From Ruegeria arenilitoris (GTDB lineage Bacteria > Pseudomonadota > Alphaproteobacteria > Rhodobacterales > Rhodobacteraceae), in NCBI RefSeq assembly GCF_013032445.1, contig NZ_WQCA01000004.1:1-64000 (forward strand): a DNA stretch of 64,000 nucleotides. Direction: 5' to 3'. This document shows positions 54,054 to 63,486 of the stretch, one piece after another (position 1 is the stretch's first letter; each line of letters begins with the position of its first letter). A model generated the notes under the pieces. The model searched no databases and had not been told where the DNA came from. It worked only from the letters and a program-made list of their open reading frames with translations. The position numbers and the translations under genes were made by a program.

Positions 54054-54977
54054 TCAGTAGCGGATTTTCGGATCGAACCAGGCATAAGCCAGGTCGGTCA
54101 GCAGGTTCACGATGACGGTCAGCGCGCCATAGAGGATCGTGACCCCCAACAGCACTGCATAGTCACGCGAGAGTGCAGAGCTCACGTAAGACTGACCCAG
54201 ACCACCAGTCGAAAAGTACAAGTCGACAAAGACCGATCCTGTCAGAACGTAGACAAAGACCGGACCCAGATAGGACACGACAGGCAACAGAGTAGGTTTC
54301 AGCGCATGACGCCAGATCACGGTTCTGGTAGGCAGCCCCTTGGCGCGGGCGGTGCGGATGAAATTCGAGTTCAAGACCTCAAGCATCGAAGAGCGTGTGA
54401 TCCGTGCAATCGACCCCATGTAAGAGGTCGCCAGTGCAATCACCGGCATGATCAGATATTGCCACTGACCGCCGTGCCAGCCGCCACCCGGCAGCCATCC
54501 CAGCCACAAGGTAAAAGTCAGGATCAGGATCGGGCCCATGATGAAGTTCGGCAGCGCCTGCGCTGCGATCCCCAAGCCGACGGCGAAATAGTCGATCCAG
54601 CTATTGTGCTTGATTGCGGCGGCAATCCCAAGGCTTACGCCGATGAAGGTCGCAACCAGGAAGGACAATGAGCCATAGGTCAGCGAGATTGGGAAACCCT
54701 GCGCGATGATGTCGTTCACGTCCCGGTCCTTAAACTTGAAGGATGGGCCGAAGTCAAAATGCACGACGATATTGTACAGGTAATCCCACAGCTGCTTCCA
54801 TAGCGGCTGATCCAGCCCGTAGCGTGCCTCGATATTGGCCAGAACGGCTGGCGGCAGAGGGCGTTCAGACGTGAAAGGCCCGCCGGGCGCGAAGTGCATC
54901 AGAAAGAAACAGGCGACGATCAGCAACAGGATCGTCGGAATGGCGATTAGAAGTCGCCGTAGACTATAGGCAAGCAT
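54054..54977 (-). CDS. oppB: Peptide ABC transporter permease (OppB/DppB-like)
   Basis: 307 residues; MLAYSLRRLLIAIPTILLLIVACFFLMHFAPGGPF start and the EAA-type loop RTARAKGLPTRTVIWRHALKPTLLPV. Six helices. Ten-base gap to oppC; a strong hairpin separates it from oppA. Confidence 0.94.
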   Translation of the reverse strand: MLAYSLRRLLIAIPTILLLIVACFFLMHFAPGGPFTSERPLPPAVLANIEARYGLDQPLWKQLWDYLYNIVVHFDFGPSFKFKDRDVNDIIAQGFPISLTYGSLSFLVATFIGVSLGIAAAIKHNSWIDYFAVGLGIAAQALPNFIMGPILILTFTLWLGWLPGGGWHGGQWQYLIMPVIALATSYMGSIARITRSSMLEVLNSNFIRTARAKGLPTRTVIWRHALKPTLLPVVSYLGPVFVYVLTGSVFVDLYFSTGGLGQSYVSSALSRDYAVLLGVTILYGALTVIVNLLTDLAYAWFDPKIRY

Positions 54978-54998
54978 TTCATGCCCCCGTGTTTATTG

Positions 54999-55029
54999 GC
55001 CCTGCCCCGGGGTGACCCCGGGACAGGGC
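54999..55029 (-). terminator. Intercistronic hairpin between oppA and oppB
   Basis: GCCCTGCCCCGGGG and CCCCGGGACAGGGC pair with one mismatch over a three-base loop, giving a very strong stem just after the oppA stop. Such structures lower downstream expression or stabilise the oppA message, so the binding protein can exceed the membrane parts. Confidence 0.7.
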
Positions 55030-55044
55030 GTGGTTCAAAGACGA

Positions 55045-56673
55045 TTAATCGGCGAGCTTGTAGAGGTTCTTCGAGTACCAGTTCTGCTCGACGTTGTTGA
55101 TCGGCCAGTTTCCGACATCGGTGTCCATCATGTAGACGCCAGCATAGTGATAAATCGGTATAACGGGGGTCTCTTGCGCGATGATCCGTTCCACCTCGGT
55201 GTACAGAGGGGCCGGGTCATCCGAGGTTTTCGCTTCGGCCAGCAGTTCGTCTACGCGAGCGTTGGCATATTTGCCGTCGTTGTAGCCAGACTGCGATTGC
55301 AGAAGGTCCAGGAATGTGGACGCCTCGTTATAGTCGCCACACCAGGCACCACGGGCCAGATCAAAGTTCTGGTTGCCGCGCTCTTCCAGGAACACTTTCC
55401 ATTCCATGTTGGCCAGTTCGACATTGGCGCCCAGCTTTTGTTTCCACATCTGGCTCAGCGCGACCGCAACTTTCTTGTGGTCTTCGTTGGTGTTGTAGAC
55501 CATTTCAAAACTCAGCGGATTGTCCGGGCCATAGCCAGCCTCAGCCAGCAACTCTTTCGCCAACTCATCCCGCTCGGCCTGAGTCATTGATGCCATCTCA
55601 ACCTCTGGCACAGTGAAACCGGCGGTCGCTTCGGGCGCGAAGGTGAAGGCCTGCGGTTGACCGCCAGCCATGACTTTTTCGGTGATGATTTCACGGTCTA
55701 CGGCCAATGACAGTGCTTGACGGACATTGGGATCCTTGAACGCCTCGGGACCGTCTTCTGTCAGGTTGAACGTGTAATAGTAGTTACAAAGGCGCGGGAA
55801 GCTGATTGCTTGATCCGGGTGTTCTTCGCGGAGGCGGGGAAACTGACCGGCCGGAATTTCAGTACGGTCCAATTCACCTGCAAGATAACGGGTCAGGGCA
55901 ACGTTTTCGTCGTTGATCACCAACGTCACGACTTTATCGAGGATCGTGTTTTCGTTGTCCCAATACATTTCATTGCGCTCACGTACCGAGCGTTCCTGCG
56001 GCAAGTGCTCGGTCCAGATATAGGCTCCGTTCGAGACGATATTCTCGGGTCTCGTCCAGGCGTCGCCAAATTCTTCGACAACTTTCTGCGGGGAGGGGAA
56101 CGTGGTGGAATGCGTCGTCATCTGCGGGAAATAGGGCAGTGGTGCGCTCAATCGGACTTCCAGCGTGTGATCGTCGATGGCCTTGACGCCCAGATCGTCG
56201 ATGGGTGCGTTGCCAGCAATAATCTCAGCGGCGTTTTCGATCGACATCAGTTCCATGAACCACGCGTATGGCGACGATAGTGCTGGATCCACGGCGCGTT
56301 TCCAGGCGTAGACGAAATCGCCTGCGGTCACAGGGTCTCCGTTCGACCACTTGGCGTTGTCGCGCAGGGTAAAGGTATAAACGTCTTTGGTATCGTTGGT
56401 GGTGTAGCCGGTCGCGACACCCGGCACGAGGTTTCCGTCCTCGTCCTGGTTCATCAGGCCTTCGAACAGGTCACGGACGATCTCGGCGCCATAAGTATCC
56501 TCGACGACCTGTGGATCGACGGAACTGTGCTCGTCTCCGAGACGGTAGATAAATGTTTGGTCGTCCGCCAGCGCTTCGCCGGTTTTCGGGTGAGTGCCTG
56601 CGGCAAGCGCGGCACCGGTAATCATGGTCGAGGTCAACAGCCCCGCCAGAGAAGTCCGAATGTACTTGTTCAT
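55045..56673 (-). CDS. oppA: Peptide ABC transporter substrate-binding protein (OppA-like)
   Basis: 542 residues with a Sec signal peptide (MNKYIRTSLAGLLTSTMITGAALA) and the family-5 solute-binding signature around FTLRDNAKWSNGDPVTAGDFVYAWKRAVDP. Binds oligopeptides in the periplasm. Head of the minus-strand opp operon. Confidence 0.95.
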   Translation of the reverse strand: MNKYIRTSLAGLLTSTMITGAALAAGTHPKTGEALADDQTFIYRLGDEHSSVDPQVVEDTYGAEIVRDLFEGLMNQDEDGNLVPGVATGYTTNDTKDVYTFTLRDNAKWSNGDPVTAGDFVYAWKRAVDPALSSPYAWFMELMSIENAAEIIAGNAPIDDLGVKAIDDHTLEVRLSAPLPYFPQMTTHSTTFPSPQKVVEEFGDAWTRPENIVSNGAYIWTEHLPQERSVRERNEMYWDNENTILDKVVTLVINDENVALTRYLAGELDRTEIPAGQFPRLREEHPDQAISFPRLCNYYYTFNLTEDGPEAFKDPNVRQALSLAVDREIITEKVMAGGQPQAFTFAPEATAGFTVPEVEMASMTQAERDELAKELLAEAGYGPDNPLSFEMVYNTNEDHKKVAVALSQMWKQKLGANVELANMEWKVFLEERGNQNFDLARGAWCGDYNEASTFLDLLQSQSGYNDGKYANARVDELLAEAKTSDDPAPLYTEVERIIAQETPVIPIYHYAGVYMMDTDVGNWPINNVEQNWYSKNLYKLAD

Positions 56674-57073
56674 GTTGTTCTACTCCCGTTTTTTTGCGCG
56701 CAGTGCCGACATCCTTTTTGGATGGCTGCTGATCGCGATGTTTGTCCGACCCAGAAAAGACCGGCGGGGGCTCAAGGATTGCTCTTTCAGATCGCAATGA
56801 ACGCCGCGTCGCAGTCTCTCGGTTTGAAGTCGGGAACGTTTTTGCGAAAGTCGCCTTTCACTGACGCCGAAGGTGGCACTATTTCAAAAAAGGATAAAGC
56901 CTTTGCCTTAAAAAGAGGCAACCATAGGTGGATTGTGAACGAAACCCGGGTCGCTTCCGAAATATTATGATGAAACTGCCGAACTTCTTAACACTTTTGT
57001 GAAGGGTTTAATTTGCGCTGGCGTCTGGGGGCGGGTTCGGCGGCGCGGGTGACGTAAGGGACAGAGCGAATCG
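56674..57073. other. Promoter region of the opp operon
   Basis: 400 bases with no supported gene, between the mltB stop and oppA start (both on the minus strand). It should hold the oppA promoter. A short inverted repeat (TTGCCT at 56903-56908 and AGGCAA at 56916-56921) is the only structure noticed. Confidence 0.5.
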
Positions 57074-58312
57074 CTACTGTTTCAAGGCCGCTTTCATGCT
57101 GGCTTCGGGAAAGCAGGTCGGGGTGCGGCCCGTGGCCTGTTGCCACCGCCCGATCGAGCGGCGGGTCTTGAAACCGGGCAACCCGTCCGCGCCGCCCACA
57201 TCATGGCCCTGAGCTTCCAAAGCCCTCTGCATGGCAGCGACATCAGACCGGTACAGGTTGCCGACCTTACCCCATCGGGCGCTGAAATCTCCGACACCAT
57301 ATTGAATGCGATCTCCGACATGACCAACGAACAGGGCGTAAAGATCGCTTTTGTTGTAATCCTTCAGAACGTAGAAATTCGGCGTGACAATGAAGGCGGG
57401 GCCATTGCGCCCTGCGGGCATCATCAGGAAGCCTTCACCTTGCAATTCGTGTTCCGGAAATGGTTTACCCGAAACACGGGTTATACCCATTGCGGCCCAA
57501 TCCTGAATGGGTTTGCCCTGATCCGGCCCTTCCAAAGCGCAGGAAACCGAGGGCGGAACGATCACTTCGAACCCCCAATCGCGCTCGGTGACCCAGCCGT
57601 GCTGGGACAGAAAATGCCCTATCGATGCGATTGTATCTTCTGATGAACCCCAGATATCAGCGCGCCCGTCGCCGTTTCCATCGGCTGCATAGGCCAGAAA
57701 GTTCGAGGGCATGAATTGCGGCTGACCCAACGCGCCGGCCCAACTGCTTTTCAAGGCATCGGACGGGGCGTGCCTCGCTTCGGCAATTTGCAGCGCGGCG
57801 ATAAGCTCGTCGGTAAAGTAGGGCGCGCGTGTGCTCATAAAGCCTTTGGTGCCCAGCACCTGAAACGCATTGTGGCGAATGGGAACCTGTCCATATCCAC
57901 TCTCGCGGCCCCATATGGCGAGGATGATCCGCCCCGGAACTCCGGTTTGCGCTTCGACTCTCGCCAAAGTCGCCGCGTGGCGGCGCGCCATCTGTCGCCC
58001 GGTGGCCGTGGCCCCGTGAACAGAGCCTGCGTTGAAGTAGCGCCCGGGCGATCCAAACTCGGCCTGTTTTTGCTTTTTAGGTGTCTGGGCTGACTGGCCC
58101 GGCGGTACTAGATCAGGCAGCTTCCAGTTGAGTGTCACACCGTCAAAGGCCCGTTTCATCGTCTTGCGTGAAACACCTTTGGCTCTGGCTTGTGGCCAGA
58201 CCGTATCTTGCAGCCATGCCTGGAATTGCCGTTCGACCGCCGCGCGATCCTGCGCGTATGCACCCGTCGACAGGCACCAAAGACTGAGAGCAATTAATAT
58301 CCGACGCATCAC
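57074..58312 (-). CDS. mltB: Lytic murein transglycosylase (MltB-like)
   Basis: 412 residues; signal peptide (MMRRILIALSLWCLSTGAYA), SLT_2 domain with the catalytic Glu137 in IWGRESGYG, GALGQPQFMPS, and a C-terminal peptidoglycan-binding domain (QRALEAQGHDVGGADGLPGFKTRRSI). Cleaves glycan strands in the periplasm during wall turnover. ATG 58309 is an alternative start. Confidence 0.94.
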   Translation of the reverse strand: MMRRILIALSLWCLSTGAYAQDRAAVERQFQAWLQDTVWPQARAKGVSRKTMKRAFDGVTLNWKLPDLVPPGQSAQTPKKQKQAEFGSPGRYFNAGSVHGATATGRQMARRHAATLARVEAQTGVPGRIILAIWGRESGYGQVPIRHNAFQVLGTKGFMSTRAPYFTDELIAALQIAEARHAPSDALKSSWAGALGQPQFMPSNFLAYAADGNGDGRADIWGSSEDTIASIGHFLSQHGWVTERDWGFEVIVPPSVSCALEGPDQGKPIQDWAAMGITRVSGKPFPEHELQGEGFLMMPAGRNGPAFIVTPNFYVLKDYNKSDLYALFVGHVGDRIQYGVGDFSARWGKVGNLYRSDVAAMQRALEAQGHDVGGADGLPGFKTRRSIGRWQQATGRTPTCFPEASMKAALKQ

Positions 58313-58494
58313 AGAAATGTCTCGCCTGATCGACTAGCTTAGTCAACAGCTGCATCCCCGTGGGTTGGGGCCGCGCAACGGTCTGGTTGAACAGGTGGCG
58401 ACGGGTACAATTGCCAGTTTCGTAAAAAACCTTGAGAAAATTCCTGACTCTGCCGATAGTTGGCCGAAACGAAGGCGCAAGAGGACAATCAAGC

Positions 58495-59451
58495 GTGGCC
58501 GTACTCGGACCTTCAAAACTTACTGTAATGGTTGTGGTCGCTGTTGTTGTGGCTACGGCACAGACGGCGTGGGCGAGCGGTAGTTTCATGGACCCTCAGG
58601 GTCCGATAGCTGCGATTCAGAAAACCCATCTGTTGCGGGCAACTGTCTTGATCATGATTGCCGTGCTGCCAGTTCTGGTTCTGGTGCCTTTGATTGCCCT
58701 TAGGTATCGGAGACGCAAAGATAGTTCAGCCGCCTATCGGCCAAAATGGGACTTTTCCGCAAAGCTGGAATTTCTCATGTGGGGCGCGCCGGTAGTTATC
58801 GTGGCTCTTTTGTCCTTCTACCTGTGGAAAGCGACGCATCGACTGGACCCTTATTCGACAGCTTTCGGTGAAACCCCGGCGCTGAACGTTCAGGTCGTCG
58901 GTCTCGATTGGAAGTGGCTGTTCATCTATCCCGACCTTGGGATTGCCACCGTCGGCGAGTTTGGAATGCCGATCAAACAGCAGGTCGCAATGACCCTGAC
59001 GACGGACACGGTTATGCAGTCCTTCATGATCCCGGCATTGGCTGGTCAGATCTATGCTATGCCCGGCATGACGACGAAACTGCATCTGGTGGCGGACGCG
59101 CCCAAGACGATGCAGGGTGAGAATACGCAATATAATGGCCGTGGTTTCACCAAGCAGAAGTTCCTGACCCAGGCCATGCAACCTGAGGACTTCAATGGCT
59201 GGGTTGAAAGCGTCCGCGCAAACGGCATCCCATTGACCGAGGACACGTACCGCACACTGGCTATGCGCACGGATCGGGATGAGGTGCAGGCGGCATTGGG
59301 AACACCCCTCATGCCGCTCAATGCCTTGTACTTCACGCTGGAGGATGGCGATTTGTTCCAGTCCATTTTGCATCGCTATCACGGCGGGCAACCCTTGCCG
59401 GTGGATCAACAGCCGGGGACGGTTGAATTCGGAAAGGAGGCGGCGCAATGA
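58495..59451 (+). CDS. cyoA: Quinol oxidase subunit II (CyoA-like), cysteine-free
   Basis: About 318 residues: signal sequence, two membrane helices (TVLIMIAVLPVLVLVPLIAL and VVIVALLSFYLW), then a periplasmic cupredoxin domain with QIYAMPGMTTKLHLVADAP as in E. coli CyoA. It has no cysteine at all, so neither the CuA site of cytochrome c oxidases nor the usual lipobox of CyoA is present. Start GTG 58495 is chosen with AGAGGA upstream; TTG 58432 is possible. First gene of cyoABCD. Confidence 0.88.
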   Translation: MAVLGPSKLTVMVVVAVVVATAQTAWASGSFMDPQGPIAAIQKTHLLRATVLIMIAVLPVLVLVPLIALRYRRRKDSSAAYRPKWDFSAKLEFLMWGAPVVIVALLSFYLWKATHRLDPYSTAFGETPALNVQVVGLDWKWLFIYPDLGIATVGEFGMPIKQQVAMTLTTDTVMQSFMIPALAGQIYAMPGMTTKLHLVADAPKTMQGENTQYNGRGFTKQKFLTQAMQPEDFNGWVESVRANGIPLTEDTYRTLAMRTDRDEVQAALGTPLMPLNALYFTLEDGDLFQSILHRYHGGQPLPVDQQPGTVEFGKEAAQ

Positions 59452-61532
59452 CCGATACCGGGTTCTTTGGTCGCCTGAACTGGGATGCATTTCCAATTGC
59501 CGGTCTGATCCAGACACCCAACACAAATGAGATCGTGGCGAATGCGGCCGCTGGTATCGTTGTAGTGGGTGTCATCGCTGTGGTCGGATTGCTGACATGG
59601 TTCCGCCTGTGGCGTCCGTTGTGGCGCGACTGGCTGACCAGCGCCGATCACAAAAAGATCGGCATCATGTATATCGTTTTTGCCATTGTCATGCTTGCAC
59701 GGGGCGTGCTTGAGGGCGTGGTCATGCGCGCCCAGCAGGCAGCTGGGCCGGGCCCCGGCTTCCTTGAGGCCGAACATTTCGCCGAGCTGTTCAGCACTCA
59801 TGGCACGATCATGGTGTTTTTTGTGGCGGTGCCTTTTGTGTTCGGGGTTGCGAACTATCTGGTGCCGCTGATGATCGGTGCGCGGGATGTGGCCTTTCCG
59901 GTGATGAACCAGATCAGCCTCGGCCTGACGGTATCGGCAGGTATGATGTTGATGGTGTCGCTGGTGGTGGGCGAGTTCTCGACCGGCGGCTGGACGGCCT
60001 ATCCACCCTATACCGGTGCTGCGTTCAATCCCGGGGTGGGGCCGGACTACTGGATCTGGGCCATTGTTGTCTCGGGCATTGGCACCACGCTGACCGGCAT
60101 CAACTTTGCCGTCACCATCTACAAGCTGCGGGCGCCGGGGATGAAGTTCATGCGGCTGCCGATGTATTGCTGGACGATCATTAGCAGCTCGATTCTGATC
60201 ATCTTTGCCATGCCGCCACTTGGCGTCGCCGCTCTGATGCTGGCGGCGGACAGATATCTGGATTTCCACTTCTTCACCAATGACCTTGGCGGCAACATGA
60301 TGAACTACGCCAACCTGTTCTGGCTGTTCGGCCACCCCGAGGTCTACCTGCTGGTCCTGCCCGCCTATGGCATCTATTCCGAGGTCTTCGCCACGTTTTC
60401 AGCCAAACGTTTGTACGGCTATAACTCCTTGGTCATTGCCACAATGTGCATCGCGGTTTTGTCCTTTACCGTCTGGCTGCACCATTTCTTCACCATGGGC
60501 CAAAACGCGCTGATCAATGCGGTGTTTGGTGTGGCGACCATGTTGATTGCGATCCCGACCGGGGTGAAGGTCTATGACTGGATGGCCACCTTGTATCGCG
60601 GCCGCATCCGGTTTTCAGTTCCGATGCTGTATGGATTGGCCTTCCTGATGCTGTTTGTCATCGGCGGGTTGTCGGGCGTGATCCTCGCCAATCCCACGGT
60701 CGACTATCAGGTTCACAACACGCTGTTCCTGGTGGCACATTTCCACAACGCTCTGTTGCCGGGCGTGTTGTTTGGTTTGCTGGCGGCCTATAACTACTGG
60801 TTCCCCAAGGCCTTCGGGTTCCGCCTGAACGAGTTCTGGGGCCGCGTTTCCGTGGTCTGCTGGACGGTCGGGTTTCTGCTGACCTTCATGCCGCTCTATT
60901 TCGTCGGCCTCATGGGGATGCCGCGTCGGTCCTTTAGCTATAGCGATGCCTCTTTTCACCCCTATATGCTCGTCGCAATTGTCGGTGCTTTGATCATCAC
61001 CTGCGGGCTGCTCTCCATTCTGGTCCAGTTGTGGGTCAGCATTCGGGATCGTGAGAAAACTCGCGCCCCTGTCGGCGATCCATGGGACGGGCGCACGCTG
61101 GAATGGTCGATCCCGTCACCGCCGCCGCCCTATAACTTTGCCATCATCCCACAGGTCACCGACCGGGACAATTTCGCTGTAGCAAAGGAACGGGGCGAGG
61201 CTTATCCCACTCCTGACGCCTATGAGGATATCTCGATGCCGCGCAATACCGCGATCGGGTTTACCCTCTGTGTGCTCAGCGGCGTCTGGATGTTCGCGCT
61301 GGTTTGGTGGATCTGGTGGTTGGCGGTCTTGATGACGGTTCTGATGCTTGTCTCCCTGATCGCCTGGACCTTCAACACAGACATTGAAGAAGTCATCCCC
61401 GCCGAAGAGGTGCGTAAACAGCACGAAGCCTGGCTCGATCTGGTGCGCAATGCCACCGCGGTGGATCGTGACCACGAAACGGCTCCGGAGAATCGTGGAT
61501 TGGCACGCCCCGATCTGGAGGCCGTGACATGA
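59448..61532 (+). CDS. cyoB: Quinol oxidase subunit I (CyoB)
   Basis: 694 residues, about 15 helices. Heme-copper active site: GHPEVYLLVLPAYG (CuB His and cross-linked Tyr), LHHFFTMG (CuB His pair) and AHFHNALLPG (heme His). Reduces oxygen and pumps protons using ubiquinol. ATG overlaps the cyoA stop by four bases. Confidence 0.96.
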   Translation: MTDTGFFGRLNWDAFPIAGLIQTPNTNEIVANAAAGIVVVGVIAVVGLLTWFRLWRPLWRDWLTSADHKKIGIMYIVFAIVMLARGVLEGVVMRAQQAAGPGPGFLEAEHFAELFSTHGTIMVFFVAVPFVFGVANYLVPLMIGARDVAFPVMNQISLGLTVSAGMMLMVSLVVGEFSTGGWTAYPPYTGAAFNPGVGPDYWIWAIVVSGIGTTLTGINFAVTIYKLRAPGMKFMRLPMYCWTIISSSILIIFAMPPLGVAALMLAADRYLDFHFFTNDLGGNMMNYANLFWLFGHPEVYLLVLPAYGIYSEVFATFSAKRLYGYNSLVIATMCIAVLSFTVWLHHFFTMGQNALINAVFGVATMLIAIPTGVKVYDWMATLYRGRIRFSVPMLYGLAFLMLFVIGGLSGVILANPTVDYQVHNTLFLVAHFHNALLPGVLFGLLAAYNYWFPKAFGFRLNEFWGRVSVVCWTVGFLLTFMPLYFVGLMGMPRRSFSYSDASFHPYMLVAIVGALIITCGLLSILVQLWVSIRDREKTRAPVGDPWDGRTLEWSIPSPPPPYNFAIIPQVTDRDNFAVAKERGEAYPTPDAYEDISMPRNTAIGFTLCVLSGVWMFALVWWIWWLAVLMTVLMLVSLIAWTFNTDIEEVIPAEEVRKQHEAWLDLVRNATAVDRDHETAPENRGLARPDLEAVT

Positions 61533-62161
61533 AGCGCGCACCCACCCACAGTTATCCCGGCCTGAACCTCGGGCGGCGCCATGAAAGTGCGCACCGGGCC
61601 ACCGAGGTCGTCACCTTCGGCTTCTGGGTCTTTCTGATGAGCGACCTGGTCTATTTTGGCCTGATGTTCGCGATCTACATCACCATGATCGATGCACAGG
61701 CGGGCGGGCCAGGTCCGCATGAGCTGTTCGACCTGTACAGCATCTTTGCCCAAACATTGATCCTGCTGACCAGCAGTCTGACGGTGGGTCTGGCGATGCT
61801 GGCACTGAAATACAACCTGCCCCGATGGCGGATCGTCTTCTGGTTCTGCGTGACACTGGTATTGGGCCTCAGCTTTCTGGTGCTTGAGATCCGCGACTTC
61901 ATGGCTATGGCTGAAAAAGGCGGCATTCCCCAACGCAGCGGGTTCCTGTCTGCCTTTTACGGTTTGGTACCGCTACACGGACTGCATGTCGCGGCAGGCT
62001 GTCTATGGCTGATCGTGCTGGGCATCCAACTGCGCGTGTTCGGCCTGACCGATCTGCTGATGTCGCGCGTGGTTCGGCTGGCGCTGTTCTGGCATTTCCT
62101 CGACCTGATCTGGATCGGCATCATCACCATCGTTTATTTCGGAGGGCTGACCTATGGATAA
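61529..62161 (+). CDS. cyoC: Quinol oxidase subunit III (CyoC)
   Basis: 210 residues with five helices; VTFGFWVFLMSDLVYFGLMFAIY and VPLHGLHVAAGCLWLIVLG match the subunit III family. ATG overlaps cyoB and its end overlaps cyoD. Confidence 0.94.
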   Translation: MKRAPTHSYPGLNLGRRHESAHRATEVVTFGFWVFLMSDLVYFGLMFAIYITMIDAQAGGPGPHELFDLYSIFAQTLILLTSSLTVGLAMLALKYNLPRWRIVFWFCVTLVLGLSFLVLEIRDFMAMAEKGGIPQRSGFLSAFYGLVPLHGLHVAAGCLWLIVLGIQLRVFGLTDLLMSRVVRLALFWHFLDLIWIGIITIVYFGGLTYG

Positions 62162-62480
62162 GCGCAGCGAGATGCACCGGCGCGAACGTCGGCGGTATGT
62201 CATAGGCTATGGCGGCTCGCTTTTACTGACGGCGGCAGTGTTCCTCATCGCCTACAAATACGGCATTAAAACCACGGGGGTTTACCTCTCAATTGCATTG
62301 CTGGGGCTGGCGCAACTGATCGTGCAACTGGTCTATTTCCTGCATATTGATCGTCGCCGCAGCAGCCGCGAAGACCTTGATCTGGTTCTGTTTTCGACGC
62401 TGGTCCTGCTGATCATCATCCTTGGGACCGTCTGGATCATGGGCAATCTGGCGGTACGGATGCACACCTATCCGATGTAA
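62154..62480 (+). CDS. cyoD: Quinol oxidase subunit IV (CyoD)
   Basis: 108 residues with three helices (YGGSLLLTAAVFLIAYKYGI, ALLGLAQLIVQLVYFLHID, VLFSTLVLLIIILGTVWIMGNL). Last gene of cyoABCD; no heme O synthase gene (cyoE) follows. 22 bases separate it from the efflux genes. Confidence 0.92.
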   Translation: MDKRSEMHRRERRRYVIGYGGSLLLTAAVFLIAYKYGIKTTGVYLSIALLGLAQLIVQLVYFLHIDRRRSSREDLDLVLFSTLVLLIIILGTVWIMGNLAVRMHTYPM

Positions 62481-62502
62481 TGACCTGCAAGAGGCCTAAC
62501 GT

Positions 62503-63486
62503 ATGAAATCCTTCAAAATCGTCGCCGTCGCAGCCATGCTGATCGCGATCGCCGCCGGGCTGTTTCTGTATTGGCGGCACGAGGAACGGTACCCCTCGAC
62601 CAAAGATGCTTATGTCGGCGCGAACATCATAAACGTAGCGGCGCAGGTGGCCGGACAGGTCGCCGAGGTACCCATCACGGACAACCAGCCAATCAAGGCG
62701 GGTGACCTGCTGTTCACTATTGATGCGACGCAATTCAAGGCCTCGGTTGATCAGGCGCAGGCCGATCTGGACAGTTCGCTTCAACAGGCGCAATCCTATT
62801 CCAATCAGATTACTGCGGCTGAGGCTGCGGTTCAGTCTTCTCAATCGGCCTACAACACGGCCAAAAATAATTTTGAACGGGCCAAGGCGCTGTTTTCGGA
62901 TGGCGATCTGGCACAGGTTTCACTGGATCAGGCGTCAACAGCCTTTGCTGAGGCATCGGCCCGTCTGACCACCAGCCAATCCGAACTGCTGGCATTGCAA
63001 AGCGGGCTGGCTGCGAAGCAGGACGAAGTCTTGGCTTCCCGTGCCCAGCTTGAAATTGCGCAGGCCAATCTGAATTGGACCAAGGTTTACGCCACCGCAG
63101 ACGGCTGGATTGCAAACCTGACATTGCGGCCGGGATCGGCGGTTTCGGCTAACGCGCCGCAGTTTTCCATCGTCGAATCCTCTGACTGGTGGGTGGACGC
63201 AAACTTCAAGGAAACCGCTCTGCCGCGCATTCGTCCGGGCCAGCCGGTGACTGTAAAGGTTGATATGCTGCCGGGGATAACCCTGACGGGCAAGGTGGCC
63301 TCGATCGGGCGCGGGTCGGGGGACACATTCTCGCTTTTGCCTTCGGAAAACGCTAGCGGCAACTGGGTCAAGGTGACCCGACGGTTCCCGGTGCGCGTGG
63401 AACTTGACCCGACCGACGTACCGCTACGCGTAGGCGGCAGCAGTAAAGTGACCGTGGACACAACAGAGGCTCAGTCCGGGAAATGA
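62503..63486 (+). CDS. HlyD/EmrA-type membrane-fusion protein
   Basis: 327 residues: N-terminal anchor (VAVAAMLIAIAAGLFLYW), lipoyl-like half (YPSTKDAYVGANIINVAAQVAGQVAEV), a long alpha-helical hairpin rich in Ala/Gln (about 80-180), then the second lipoyl half (YATADGWIANLTLRPGSAVSA) and barrel. It links an inner-membrane exporter to an outer-membrane channel. Stop overlaps the next ATG. Confidence 0.92.
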   Translation: MKSFKIVAVAAMLIAIAAGLFLYWRHEERYPSTKDAYVGANIINVAAQVAGQVAEVPITDNQPIKAGDLLFTIDATQFKASVDQAQADLDSSLQQAQSYSNQITAAEAAVQSSQSAYNTAKNNFERAKALFSDGDLAQVSLDQASTAFAEASARLTTSQSELLALQSGLAAKQDEVLASRAQLEIAQANLNWTKVYATADGWIANLTLRPGSAVSANAPQFSIVESSDWWVDANFKETALPRIRPGQPVTVKVDMLPGITLTGKVASIGRGSGDTFSLLPSENASGNWVKVTRRFPVRVELDPTDVPLRVGGSSKVTVDTTEAQSGK

